This document shows positions 29,854 through 41,802 of a stretch of DNA of 64,000 nucleotides, piece by piece. The notes beneath the pieces are model-generated. The model was not told the DNA's origin and did not search any database. It worked only from the letters and a program-made list of their open reading frames with translations. The stretch's first letter is position 1, and each line of letters starts with the position of its first letter. A program made the translations under genes and the position numbers. This stretch comes from Boesenbergia rotunda (lineage: Eukaryota > Streptophyta > Magnoliopsida > Zingiberales > Zingiberaceae), in NCBI GenBank assembly GCA_024364735.1, contig JAGFNQ010004009.1, positions 186,001 through 250,000 on the forward strand, in the 5' to 3' direction.

Positions 29854-32800
29854 ATGAGTGACTCCAATCGGGTGACCGTTACTCTTTCACAAGAGGACTT
29901 GGAGCTGCTGATAGAGGCCAGAGCCCGGAAATTAGCGGAAGCCCAGCAGGCAGCTGCCCGACCTACCCCACCAGGCCCGACCGAGCACACCGCTCATGTA
30001 GGCACTGAGGGAGGGGTTCAACAGGAGGGCAGCCCTCACTTTCACCGAGCGCTGTTCGGCCCGGCCGAGGGAGCAGGACAATCAAACCCGCACGAAGCTA
30101 CATCTAGCCATACCCGAGCTAGCAAAGGGAAGGCTCCCTTTGTGTCGTTCCCGACTGAACGCACGGGATGTCCTTTCTCCAGCCAAGTCTTGAATGAGCC
30201 ACTGCCCAAGCACTTCAGACCTCCGTCCGTCGCTGAGTACGGAGGAGCTACTGATCCAGAAGAACACCTGAAGAAGTTTGAAAATGCCTCGATGCTACAT
30301 CAGTACCCAGATGGCATTAGGTGCCGAGCATTCCTGACCACTCTAGCCGGGCCGGCTCAGCGATGGTTCGACAGGCTCCAAGAGGGATCGATCAGGGATT
30401 TTTCTGATTTCAAGAAACTGTTCCTGCAACATTTTGCCAGTAGTAGGAGACATCACAAGACAAGCTTAAATCTGTTTACCATGAAGCAGGGCTCCAAGGA
30501 GTCCTTGAAAGCCTATATCAGAAGATTCAATCAGGTGGCCTTGGACGTACCCACCGCCACGTCTGAGGTATTGGTCAGCGCCTTTGCTCAAGGTCTGCAA
30601 GAAGGCGAATTCTTCAGGTCTTTGATCCGCAAACCCCCGAAGGACTTTGAGAGCCTTCTGGGGAAAGCTAGCAAATATGTGGACGTCGAAGAAGCGCAAG
30701 CCGCCAGGAGGCCAGAGGTCAAGCCTACGCCCGATCCCCCTCAGCAACATCAAAGGGGTGTGCCTCCAGGAGGACCACTCAGAAGCCCCCGAGCTATGGG
30801 ACACCGACTAGGAGTCGAGAGGGGAATAGTGCAGCAAGTAGCCCAGGGCTGTCTCCCGACTAGGTGGCAGCCCTATTGTTCCTTCCATAACAGCCATACA
30901 CACGATCTGCAGGACTGCTGGCAGGCCGGTAGAGGTCGGGGCCGCGCCGGTCGAGGTAGCCCGAGAGGAGCTCATCAAGGAGGTGGCCGAGGCCGAGGAA
31001 GAGCACCGCCTAACCAGCCCGAGCTTCGGGATCGACCAGCCGCCCCTATAGCCAGACGGCTATTCCCGACTCCAGGCTCTCCCGAGCTGGAAAACGCCAG
31101 CGAGGAACAGGCCAATCAACAAAACTCCGTGCACGGGTCCATTAACGTCATCTCGGGCGGGCCTACCTACGGAGATTCCAATAGAGCTCGGAAGTCGCAG
31201 GCCCGACGCCTGGACATTTATCAAGTGGGCTGCAGTTCCGCCCAAGCTCAGGGACCACAGATTAGCTTCGGTCCCGCCGACCTACAAGGAATAGAAGTAC
31301 CGCATGATGATGCCCTGGTCATCACGGCGGTCATAGCCAACTATCAGATCCATCGTACCATAGTGGATTCAGGAAGCTCAGTGAACATTTTATATTTGAA
31401 GGCATTCGAGCAACTACAAATTGAAATGTCCGAGTTACAGCCCGTGGCCACACCCTTATTTGGGTTCACGGGGAATGAAGTTCAACCGCTGGGGCAGATC
31501 AAGCTAGCCATATCTCTTGGCGAGGAACCTTTAAGAAGGACCAGGTGGTCTACCTTCTTGATAGTGGACGCCCCTTCAGCCTACAATGCTATCCTAGGCC
31601 GACCAGCCCTGAATGAATTCCGGGCAGTGATGTCCACTTTCTATTTGAAGGTCAAGTTTCCTGTAGGAGATCAGGTCGGTGAAGCCAAGGGAGATCAGAA
31701 GGTCGCCCGCCGATGTTATGTGAATGATGTCCGAGTGGAAGTGAGCAAGACCTTCCGACCCGCGCCGGCCAGCTGTAACATGGTACAGACCTCTCAGCCT
31801 TCTCCCTGGGCTGACATGATGGAAGAAAAGGAAGAGGTCCAACTCTTATTGGACCGAGAGGAAGCCAAGGTGAGGATAGCTCCAGGACTATCGCCCGACC
31901 TCCGGCAGCAATTGATAGAGTGTCTGACACGGAATCAAGATGTGTTTGCCTGGTCCCAACAAGATCTGAAAGGGGTCAGGCCCGAGGTTATGGAACATAA
32001 GCTACACGTGTACCCAGACGCCCGACCCGTGAAGCAGAGGAAAAGAGATTTCAGCCCTGAGCAGAACAAAATAATCCAAGCCGAAGTGGAGAGGTTGCTG
32101 AAAGCAGGACACATCCGGGAAGTGCAGTTCCCCGCCTGGTTGGCCAACGTGGTGCTGGTCTCCAAGCCGGGAGACAAGTGGAGAATCTGCATTGACTTCA
32201 GAGATCTGAACAAAGCCTGCCCGAAGGACTGTTACCCGCTTCCCCGAATAGATCAGATGGTGGACTCCACTGCGGGAAGCGAACTTATTTGCATGCTGGA
32301 CGCCTATCAGGGATATCACCAAGTCCCACTGTATCTGGGTGATCAGGAGAAGGTCAGCTTTGTCACTGCCGAAGGTACTTATTGCTACACAGTTATGCCC
32401 TTCGGACTCAAGAACGCAGGGGCAACTTATCAGAGGCTGATGAATAAAGTCTTTAAAGAGCAGCTCGGCAAGAATGTGGAAGTGTACGTTGATGACATCC
32501 TCATCAAGTCTGCCCGGGCTGCCGACCTCATAGCAGATGTACAAGAAACTTGTTGCACACTGCGAAGGTATGGCCTCAAACTCAATCCGGCCAAGTGTCT
32601 GTTCGGAGCCAAGAGCGGGAAATTCCTGGGCTACATCCTGACCGAGCGGGGAATAGAAGCCAATCCGAGTAAAGTAAAAGCCCTGCTGGATATGCCGCCG
32701 CCCAAAAATCTAAGGGAAGTCCAGCGCCTGACCGGAAGGATCACGGCCTTATCCCGGTTCATCTCCAGGTCGGCCGATCGAAGCCTGCCATTTTTCAAGA

Positions 32801-35003
32801 TCCTGCGCAAGGCCTCCAAGTTCCAGTGGGATGCCGAATGTGACCGAGCTTTCGAGGAATTGAAGGCATACTTGGTCAGTCTGCCAATACTAGCCAAGCC
32901 CGAGGAAGGAGAGCCCTTGTACATTTACTTATCCGCTACTGAGGGAGCTGCGAGTGCTGTGCTTGTAACCCAGAAAGAGACCGAGCAGCAGCCGGTCTAT
33001 TTCTTTGGACACTTACTTAAAGAGGCCGAGTGTAGGTATACTACACTCGAGAAATTAGCTTATGTCCTTGTGTTGATGGCTCGGCGATTGCGACCCTATT
33101 TCCTGGCTCACCCTATCCGAGTGCTGACCAATAGCACACTCGGGAAGGTCTTGATCAACCCTGAAGTCTCAGGTCGGATGGTCAAGTGGACTACTGAACT
33201 GAGCGAATATGATATTCAGTATCAGCCCAGAACTGCAATCAAAGCTCAGGCCTTAGCAGACTTCTTGAGCGAACTTCATGCAGAGGAAGAGGAGGAGGTC
33301 TGGAAAATATATGTGGACGGGTCAGCCACCCGGGCAGGGAGCGGCGTTGGAATCTTATTGGTGTCTCCTAAGGGAGACCCCATCCATCTGGCCATGCGCC
33401 TAGAGTATCAGGCTACTAATAACCAAGCCGAATACGAAGCCCTCTTAGCAGGCCTCCAAGCAGCCAGACAGGTCGGGGCCACTCGGGTCATCCTGCATTC
33501 TGATTCTCAATTAGTGACTCAACAGGTGGCCGGGCGATTCGAAGTGAATGATGAGAAGTTACAAGCTTACGTAGAGGCCTATCAACAGTTGCAAGCAGAA
33601 TTTCAAGAAGTTCAGATTACGCAGATCCCCAGAGGGGACAATGCCAAGGCGGATGAGTTAGCCCGGCTGGCCAGTTCTGTCCGTCCGTGGGTCTTTCCCA
33701 AGCCTTCTCCTCAAGTCATGTTAGTGGCTCAGGTCGAGAGGGAAGCAGAAATGGAGCTAGAGGGGGACTGGAGAGCCCCATTCATCGCATACCTAAAGGA
33801 TGGAACTCTTCCAAGCAGCCCCGAGCAAGCTCGAATATTGAAGATCAGGGCAGCCCGTTTCACCCTGATCGGGGACGCATTGTACAAGCGGGCTTTTTCC
33901 CGACCTCTAGCCAGGTGCCTCGGAAAGGAAGATGCGGATTATGTACTTAGAGAAGTGCACTTGGGATGCTGCGGAAATCATTCAGGAGGTCGGTCCATGG
34001 CTCGGAAGGTCCTGCTGGCCGGTTACTTTTGGCCGACCCTTAAGAAGGATGCAGAGAGGATGGCTCTTTCCTGTCTCTCTTGTCAGAAGTACCAGAATCT
34101 GTCTCACCGACCGGTGGAGATGTTGCGAGCGTCCGTTATATCATGTCCCTTTGATCAGTGGGGCATGGATATAGTGGGACCCTTCCCCAGAGCGGCCGGC
34201 CAGAAGAAATTCCTATTGGTGGCAGTAGATTACTTCTCCAAGTGGGTCGAAGCAGAAGCCCTGGCTCGGATCACGGAGCAAGCAGTGAAGAAATTCCTTT
34301 GGCAAAACATTTTGTGCCGGTATGACATACCTCATAAGTTGGTATCAGACAATGGTCGGCAGTTTCAAGGTCGGATAGTCAGAAATTGGTGCAATGAATT
34401 TGGGATCAAACAGGCCTTCACTTCCGTAGCATACCCCCAGAGTAATGGTCAGGCCGAAGTAGCCAACAGAGAGATTCTGAAAGGGCTCAAAGTTAAGTTA
34501 GATCAGGTCGGCGGATCCTGGGTGGATGAGTTGCCAGGAGTCCTGTGGGCCCTTCGCACCACGCCCAAAGAGGGGTCGGGGTGCACTCCCTTCCAGTTGG
34601 TCTATGGCAGTGAGCAGTAGTCCCCATGGAGGTCGGCTGTGAATCTGACAGGAGACATTTATATGGGGAAGACAATGCAGAGAAGAGACGAGCTGAGCTA
34701 GATCTGATTGAGGAGGTCCGAGCCAAGGCTACCGTCCGCATGGCCGCTTACCAGCAGAGGATGCGGAACCGATACAACCAGAAAGTTATACCCCGACACT
34801 TCCAGGTCGGGGACAAGGTATGGAAAAGAGTCAAGCCAGTTGGAGAAGTAGGCAAGCTGGAGCCTCCATGGAGTGGCCCGTTCCTGGTGGTCGAGGCGTT
34901 GGGGTCGGAGCCTATTACTACAGACGCTCAAGGAAAACGACTCGGAAGACCTTGGAGTGCAGTACATCTGAAATTGTACCGTGAGGAGAGAGGAGAGGAA
35001 TGA
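29854..35003 (+). pseudogene. Element A gag-pol polyprotein, frameshifted at the 3' end
   Basis: Translation should start at ATG 29854 (MSDSNRVTVTLSQEDLELL). The frame is open to 34618. Domains in order: Gag (ATDPEEHLKKFENASML, RWFDRL, about residues 130-250); Arg/Gly-rich tail; protease with VDSGSS near residue 505; reverse transcriptase (FRDLNKACPKD, YVDD near 878); first RNase H of degraded type; second archaeal-type RNase H (YVDGSATRAGSG, near 1153); integrase with HLGCC, CLSC zinc-binding residues and the core MDIVGP (Asp near 1439) and DNGRQF. Compared with element B, one A is missing at about 34612, causing a stop at 34618. The last 125 codons continue in another frame to 35003 with a further disturbance near 34912. 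Otherwise very well preserved. Confidence 0.87.
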
Positions 35004-35072
35004 TTCTTGTAACTGTACTTCAGGAAGAAAAGATAGCAAAAACTCTAACTCTGCGGAAAAGATCATCCCTAA

Positions 35073-35749
35073 AAGTTATAAGTGAGCTTGCTCTCACGCA
35101 CCCACCGGACCCGGCGCCGATCGGGCGTGGCGTTCCACGTTCGGTCGGGCCCGGTCGGGCGTGGCGGTCCACGTTCGACCTGAGGTAAGTCGGACGGTGT
35201 CCAGACTCTTGCTAAGGCAAGTTATANNNNNNNNNNNNNNNNNNNNNNNNNNNNNNNNNNNNNNNNNNNNNNNNNNNNNNNNNNNNNNNNNNNNNNNNNN
35301 NNNNNNNNNNNNNNNNNNNNNNNNNNNNNNNNNNNNNNNNNNNNNNNNNNNNNNNNNNNNNNNNNNNNNNNNNNNNNNNNNNNNNNNNNNNNNNNNNNNN
35401 NNNNNNNNNNNNNNNNNNNNNNNNNNNNNNNNNNNNNNNNNNNNNNNNNNNNNNNNNNNNNNNNNNNNNNNNNNNNNNNNNNNNNNNNNNNNNNNNNNNN
35501 NNNNNNNNNNNNNNNNNNNNNNNNNNNNNNNNNNNNNNNNNNNNNNNNNNNNNNNNNNNNNNNNNNNNNNNNNNNNNNNNNNNNNNNNNNNNNNNNNNNN
35601 NNNNNNNNNNNNNNNNNNNNNNNNNNNNNNNNNNNNNNNNNNNNNNNNNNNNNNNNNNNNNNNNNNNNNNNNNNNNNNNNNNNNNNNNNNNNNNNNNNNN
35701 NNNNNNNNNNNNNNNNNNNNNNNNNNNNNNNNNNNNNNNNNNNNNNNNN
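35073..35749. repeat. Start of 145-bp tandem array and assembly gap (N) in element A
   Basis: One unit of 146 bp lies between two AAGTTATA words at 35073 and 35219. The sequence then becomes N from 35227 to 35749. In element B the matching place holds five 145-bp units plus a 35-bp array, about 1.0 kb in all. The gap therefore probably hides the same tandem repeats. Confidence 0.85.
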
Positions 35750-36550
35750 ACCTTCATCGCTGAGTTAGGATAGGGACCTGACTAAGCCACAATCCCAAGT
35801 TTGGGAAAGGATCGGGTTAGAAGGCTAATAATATTAGTCGCCCGAGCGCCTTACACTTAGCCAAATTTTCGATTTGGCCAAAAAGGTCAAACTAAGGAGA
35901 CCAGGATGAACATCCCAGATAATCGACAATAAGCGAGACTTTGTCGCGAGGCATAAACACCGGCCTTCGCAGAATGAGCTGAACAAGCTGCATGAATAAC
36001 ACTCAGCAGGGATCTCGCGCATCATAAACGAAGGGCCGGCCTAACGAAACAACATAGCTGCATTCGGGTGCCGGCCCGACCTAATAATATTCTCAGGTCA
36101 GGGCTCCGACCTGACCTCATGGTGTTCCTGGGCTCGAACGTCAGTCCAGTCGAACATATGACCGAGTAGATGTCTCTAATCTTCGACACTGAGTGAAAAC
36201 TCCCTACCCGACCTGAAGGAGTCTGCCTTACGATAACGATCTAAGTGACTCGGGCGACTCATACTTTGTACGATTTGGAGGAATAACTCATAATACTGAC
36301 CTTCAACGAATAGAGCGAACGCATCAAATAAGCAGCACTTAGCGAAAAACTCATACGTCGCAAACAGTTAAACGAAATAAAGAAAGAGAAAATTCTACAG
36401 AAACGAGTTTAGGCTCGGGGCCATCACAAAATTGGGCCTTGGAGGCCAAGGCATGAAGTCAAATATCATTACACGGATTTTCCGAACTCAAAAATGGAAA
36501 GGAAGCAGACTGAGTAATAGCTTGGGTGAAGGGAGGTCGGGCCCACGAAG
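35750..36550. other. Element A spacer between tandem array and antisense gene
   Basis: No reading frame is supported. It is colinear with 56440-57235 of element B, including ACACTTAGCCAAATTTT near 35853 and GTCTGCCTTACGATAA near 36218. It may serve as the 3' untranslated region of the antisense gene. Confidence 0.5.
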
Positions 36551-38991
36551 TCAAGTAAATTTTGGGAATGCGTCGGGAGGGAGCGAGGCCTTGATTAAGG
36601 ATAGCTTCACCGCGTTGGGAAGCAGGTCAGGAGGAAGATGGCCGGCCTCCAGGAGTTGTTGCATTGCGCCCTCTGCCCAATGCCTCATCATACCCACGAT
36701 CTTCTGGGTCACTTCCTTACGAAAGGGCTGAGACTGAATGTAAGCCAATCTAGCCTGTTCGATCCGGGCTGGTTCCCCTGCTTTGAAGTCGGCTAGCTCT
36801 TTCTGCAAGCGGGCCACCTCGGCGTCTCGCTCCTTGAGTTGGGTGTCCTTGGCTGCTAGACCGGCCTCCTTACTTACCAGTTGTGCTTCTAAAGCCTGAA
36901 AGGCTTCTTGCTGAGCTTGGAGTTCGGTCGCTTTACCCTTCAAGGTTGCGATTTCGGTATCTTTGTCCTGAAGGGCCTGCTGGTGCGTGGCGAATACTTC
37001 CCGCAACTTTTCTTGTAAGTTGCGGACCTCGAGGATTCTCCTGTCCAGGTCAGAACGAGCACGGGCTTCGTTAGCGAGGGCAGTTTTCTTTACGGCCTCG
37101 GCGGCCTCCAGCCGAGTGCCGAACTGATCGAGTTCGCGGCCTGAGGCTGCCAGCACCTCATGCGTCCGTTCCAGATTGACGTTGTTCTCTGCTAATTGCG
37201 TTCGTAGGGAAATCACTTCATTTAGGAGTCTGGCCCGACCCTCGTCGCCGGCCGGGAGAGCACATTGAGTCAGTTGACGCTCTAAGCTTTCTATCTTGTA
37301 CTCAGCCGCCCGGCGCTCCCTAACATTCGTGACCAGGGCCTGGGTGATCGCCTGGCCCCCGACCCACAGCTATACAAAAACGAGCAACATGAGAAAAGAA
37401 CGAAAGGGGCGAAGGTTAGGAAAAGAAATACCTTGATCAAGTCCATGGCAAAGTTATCGGCCAGACTAAAAGGGCTTCGCCCTTCAGTTAATGCCAGGCC
37501 ATGATCCCAAGCAGCAGCCAGATGACCGTGGAGGTTAAGTGGCTGGGGCTCGACCAGCCGGAGTAGGGAAGTCTCGGATGGAAGTTGCACCTCTACTAGA
37601 GCTCGAGGAAGGTTGTGCATGGCCAGAAGAGAGGCGGCCGCCTCTTCGCTAACTGTGTCATCGGCGTCTTCCGGAGGAGAAGGGACCGAGCTGGTGGCTA
37701 AACCCACCGGTCGGGGCGTGCTCGACCTGGGCACGGAGACCTCAGGCAAACCAGCGCTGGAGGATGGAGCCGAGATTCCCGGGTGAGGTGAAGCCGAGCG
37801 GGAGGTCGACAGCCGAATCCTGACTCGACTGGGCCAGGGAGCGGTCAGTCCTGGCGCCCCCTCGGGTTGAACTTGAGCTACGGGAGTGCTGGAGGAAACA
37901 AGCTCTGGCGCCCGCTCAGGTTGAACCTGAATCACAGGGGTGCTGGAATGAGCAGCTTCTCGGGGCCGTTTCTTCTTCTTGGGCGCACGAGAAGAAGACG
38001 GACCTGTAGTAGCAGTTTGCCTTCCAGCCTCCGCTTGGACCTCGGGAGGGTCTGCCGCAATGCTTTGGCCTAGCACTTCCAATTCCGAATCGCTCGCCGC
38101 CCGATCCGGTTGCTCGGGAACTGGTGCCGCCCTCATAGGGAGTGCATTTCGGCGGGCCAACAGTTCAGCTGCCCGAGTGTTCAACGCCTCGTCCGCCAGG
38201 GCTAGCTCTTCATCCATGAGGGCATCCATCAGGGCCTGAGCTACAAGTCAGAAAAAAATTTTAGTTAGCATTAAAAGAGTCGTAAATAAAAAGGGGAGTT
38301 TACCATAAGTGCCGGGCAGTCTGGCAGGGATCTGACTCAGCCAGCAAATGTAAAGCACGACCTCGCTCAGTAATTTGTCGACGTCGAAACGGCGTCCTCC
38401 GAGTTTAGAGAAGGCTGACCGAAAGCCGGGGTCGGCGCGATACCTTCGAGGAGCAGCGGGGTGGTCAGGCAATGCCTCTAGCCAGTTAAGAGGCCAAGAC
38501 GCAGGCAGGGTGGTGCTTATGTAAAAAAAATGGGATTTTCATCCCTTGTTCGAAGATGGAACCTTGTCAAGAAAGGCGGTGTTGATCCTGGCCTGGAAAA
38601 AGAAACACCCGGGCTCTTGCATCTTAAGGTAAAAGAAGAGATGGAAAATCCTAGGGGAAAGGGGAACTCGGAAGGACTCAAAGATGACTACCGTGCCGCA
38701 CAGGATCCGAATCGAGTTCGGGGTTAATTGGGAGATAGACACTTGAAAGTACCAACAGATCTCTACGATAAAGGGGTGCAAAGGGAATCGCAGGCCGGCT
38801 AGAAGGTGATCCTTAAAGATAGTAAAGTAATTTACCGGGGCTTGGTTAGGTCGATCATCCCGATCGGGGAGAATAAAAGGGTGATCTTCGGGAATACGAT
38901 AATCTATACGGAGGGTTTCTAAAGAACCCAGACTCAAGGTCGAGCGAGTGGTGGTATACCACGGCCCAGACGCAGAAGATGAGCCGGCCAT
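36551..38991 (-). pseudogene. Element A antisense three-exon gene (Transposase_28-like plus coiled coil)
   Basis: The gene runs opposite to gag-pol. Exon 1 is 38991-38304, exon 2 is 38240-37432 and exon 3 is 37369-36551, with introns of 63 and 62 bp in phases 1 and 0. Exon 1 encodes a domain with LRFPLHPFIVEICWYFQV and QLTPNSIRIL, resembling the Pfam family of putative gypsy-type transposon proteins (PF04195). Exon 2 is Ser/Pro-rich with an acidic start (MDEELALADEALNTRAAELL) and a KKKKRPRE basic patch, a possible nuclear signal. Exon 3 is a long coiled coil ending in KFT. A single TGA at 38541-38539 replaces the Trp codon of element B. Extra antisense genes are known in the Tat lineage. The function is unknown. 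Confidence 0.75.
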
Positions 38992-39528
38992 GTGGTCGGA
39001 CTCAGGAATTAACAGAAAAGATCTAGGCGGGGAGAAGAGTACCTAATGTTAGGGCTCGGGATAAAACGCTGGTCGCTGAACACACAGTCCGCCAAAGTTC
39101 AGGAAAGTCGGGCGGCAAAGGTCGGACGGGTACGGGGAAAGAAGCAGAGATCAAGGTGAAGAGGAGTGAAATGGAGGACTTGGCCTATTTATATTGCAGG
39201 CCAAACAAAGATGACCGTCGGATGGAAAGGAAGGAAAAGGCGGGATCCGATCTCCACCGTCCGATCAGCGCAATTTCCCACACATCGAAGCTTCTCGCGG
39301 ACGCCATGGAAGACCACACCCACGACGCCTCGATACCAGTAGCTCCCATTTGGAAGCTGACACGTGGCCGGGCATTGATGAATGATTGAGTGGGAGGTCG
39401 GGCGCGCGGGAGATTAACTCGGAGTGCAAAGAACGCGCGGGAAAGCGGAAAGGGAGTCAGGCCGACCGGGCTGGGAGCCTAGTCAGTCGGACTTGACGCC
39501 TCCTTCGACTAGACTTGAAGGGGAGGTT
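38992..39528. other. Element A 3' untranslated region and antisense-gene promoter region
   Basis: No gene. On the minus strand GCCAAGTCCTCC then AATATAAATAGG (TATA-like word at about 39186-39196) lies some 200 bp before the antisense ATG and could be its promoter. 39500-39528 leads into the polypurine tract. Confidence 0.4.
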
Positions 39529-40422
39529 TGTGATCCGGGCGAGCGGTTTTTTATAAGGATAAGCGGCAGGTCGGAGAAGACCCGGTTCAACCCGGCTCAA
39601 GGATAACAAAGGCCGGGGCGGGCAGAAGCTCAAGTCAGAATCAAGTTCACCCTGGGCCATGCTCTTGAGGTTGGCCTCCCGAGGTCGAGCGATAGAAGCC
39701 GAACTCTCGAGGCCGACCTCCCGAGGTCGGGCGATCGAGGCAGAGCTCTCGAGGCCGACCTCCCGAGGTCGGGCGATCGAGACAGAGCTCTCGATGCCGA
39801 CCTCCCGAGGTCGAGCGATAGAAGCAGAGCTCTCGAGGCCGACCTCCCGAGGTCGAGCGATCGAGGCAGAGCTCTCGAGGCCGACCTCCCGAGGTCTAGC
39901 GATAGAAGCCGAGCTCTAGAGGCCGACCTCCCGGGGTCGAGCGATAGAAGCCGAACTCTCGAGGCCGACCTCCCGAGGTCGAGCGATAGAAGCCGAGCTC
40001 CCGAGGCTGACCTCCCGAGACAGAACGATCGAGGTCGAGTTCTCGAGTCTCATCCCTCGAAGGGCCCCGTCAAAACTCTCCGTTAAGAGACGTCGTCATC
40101 ATCTGACGTGGCCGCCCAACGTTAATTAGGGGTAGGATCACAGGATGGCAGACTGCTGTGTCAGTCTCACTCCGCCGCTAAGGCATCCAATTAATTAACC
40201 TAATCTATGATTAAGTCTTGATGGGATGTGACAGCTCACACGTGGGAAGCCCCTATATAAACCCCATTCGAACCTCAGAGAAAGGATCGCTGCCATTCGC
40301 AACCACACCACTGCAAGGAGAGATCTGTCCCGGTCCGACCTCCCAAGTCACAGCAGACCTAGTCGGCTTGGTTAGATCGAGTCATCCGAAAGAGAACCGA
40401 TCTTCGCTTGTCGACAGGATCA
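39529..40422 (+). repeat. Element A 3' LTR
   Basis: The 894-bp partner of 28746-29806 is shorter because the 42-bp minisatellite (39660-40010) has fewer units. The non-repeat part is nearly identical. Its end GACAGGATCA abuts DRG-intron sequence. Confidence 0.87.
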
Positions 40423-40960
40423 CTGAAGAAAATAGATTCAAAAGAAGAATTCACGCTTTTGCATGGTTATGCCATCCTAAAGATTGTTATCTCCTTGACT
40501 CCATCCTCCATGTGCTATACCAAATCCATTAATTCTGAAACAAATACTTGTCAGGTTATCAGTACAGCTAGGACATGCAATTGCATCTTGATTGTTCTTG
40601 ACGCTATCAAACCGGTAACTCATAAGCGGCTTATTGAGAAGGAGCTTGAGGGATTTGGCATGAGGTAAAGTAGATGAATTTATTTATTCTTATACTAGTA
40701 TTGCTGTGTTAAATCTAGAAAGTTAGAGGTTATATCAATTGCTTAAGATATGTAGCTTTGCTAGTGCTTTATATTCTCCTGATTGTCTAGTTAGTTGCCA
40801 TTGGTACTCCATTGGGTCCCCAAGCAGTGTTCAAATATTACGTCAAAAGATCATTCTTGAACAACAAATAGCCATGTTGCAACAGTTCTTAGGAAGCATC
40901 AGGGCATTTAGGTCAGAATGATACCCTGAGACTTATAATAAAACAAAACTGAAGGATGGC

Positions 40961-41500
40961 GAAAGTTCTTTTCTGAAACAAGCAGATATCAAGGAATTTC
41001 TTCCAATATAGCCTGTCTTTTGTATATTGCCAGTTAAAGCTCAAACATTCAGACTGATGCTTTTGACAGAATTGAGAACCTTTTTTGGTAAGTTAATGGC
41101 CACTGTTTCTTCTGTTGGTATATCATTCCCTAGAGTTTTGAGCTTTAGTTCCTATTTTGCATAAGATTCTGGTTTCTTTATCACCTTTGTGTCTTTTATC
41201 TTTGTTGGTGTCATTGTTGGTTAGTGTGTTTCTAGTAATCATGTACGTCGGAATCCTCAAAATCTAATCTTGGAAGTTCTTTTCAGAAGCAAGTAGATAT
41301 CAAGGAATTCCTTCCAATATAGCCCGTCTTTTTCATCTTACTGTAGAAACTTCAAAGCATGCTTATAGTATCATATAATCTGATGAGTTTGTCAAAATTA
41401 TGACCTTTTTGGATCTAGATCAATGGTCACTGTTTGAGCTTTAGTTCCTATTTTACATAAGATTCTGTTTTTTTTTCTTCTTGCCTTTATGTGGTTTACT
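40961..41500. repeat. Tandem duplication of about 300 bp in a DRG intron
   Basis: Sequence from 40961 (AAGTTCTTTTCTGAAACAAG) recurs diverged from 41272. Phrases such as AGATATCAAGGAATT and GAGCTTTAGTTCCTATTTT match at offsets of 296-311 bp. Old, intronic, non-coding. Confidence 0.75.
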
Positions 41501-41802
41501 CTCACTATTGATAGTTCATGTGCCTTTGAACACACTGCTACTTGGTACCATATCTTTGGACATATTGCTGATTTAACTGAATTAGTCTATGCCATAAGCT
41601 CAAGCTGATATTTAGTGGATTTTTCAGTACAGCTTGCAATGATGAAGATAGATTGCAATTCAATATGCAACTTGATATGCATGTGCAGTGAAGTTTTGCG
41701 TGGACATTTTCATTCAAGGATTTGATTTGAGTTGTTATCGTGATTTACATGTTTTGAAAGCTATTTGTAGTCGTTACAAAGTAGCAAATATTGTTACATT
41801 TA

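Larger units (their letters stand above)
28746..40422 (+). mobile_element. Element A: Ty3/gypsy retrotransposon, Tat lineage
   Basis: LTRs lie at 28746-29806 and 39529-40422. The interior holds gag-pol (29854 to about 35003), a tandem-repeat zone with an assembly gap (35073-35749), and an antisense spliced gene (36551-38991). The polypurine tract is CTTGAAGGGGAGG at about 39514-39526. A second RNase H of the archaeal type and an extra antisense gene assign it to the Tat lineage. Flanking 5-mers are ATATA (left) and CTGAA (right), so no target-site duplication is present. The left flank is the 3' side of a thioesterase gene and the right flank is an intron of a DRG gene, which suggests a rearrangement. 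Confidence 0.87.

Noticed and set aside
31594..32544. Minus-strand frames of 80-180 codons opposite pol
   Set aside because: Shadow frames of the gag-pol coding sequence; they contain no domain and are not kept in element B.
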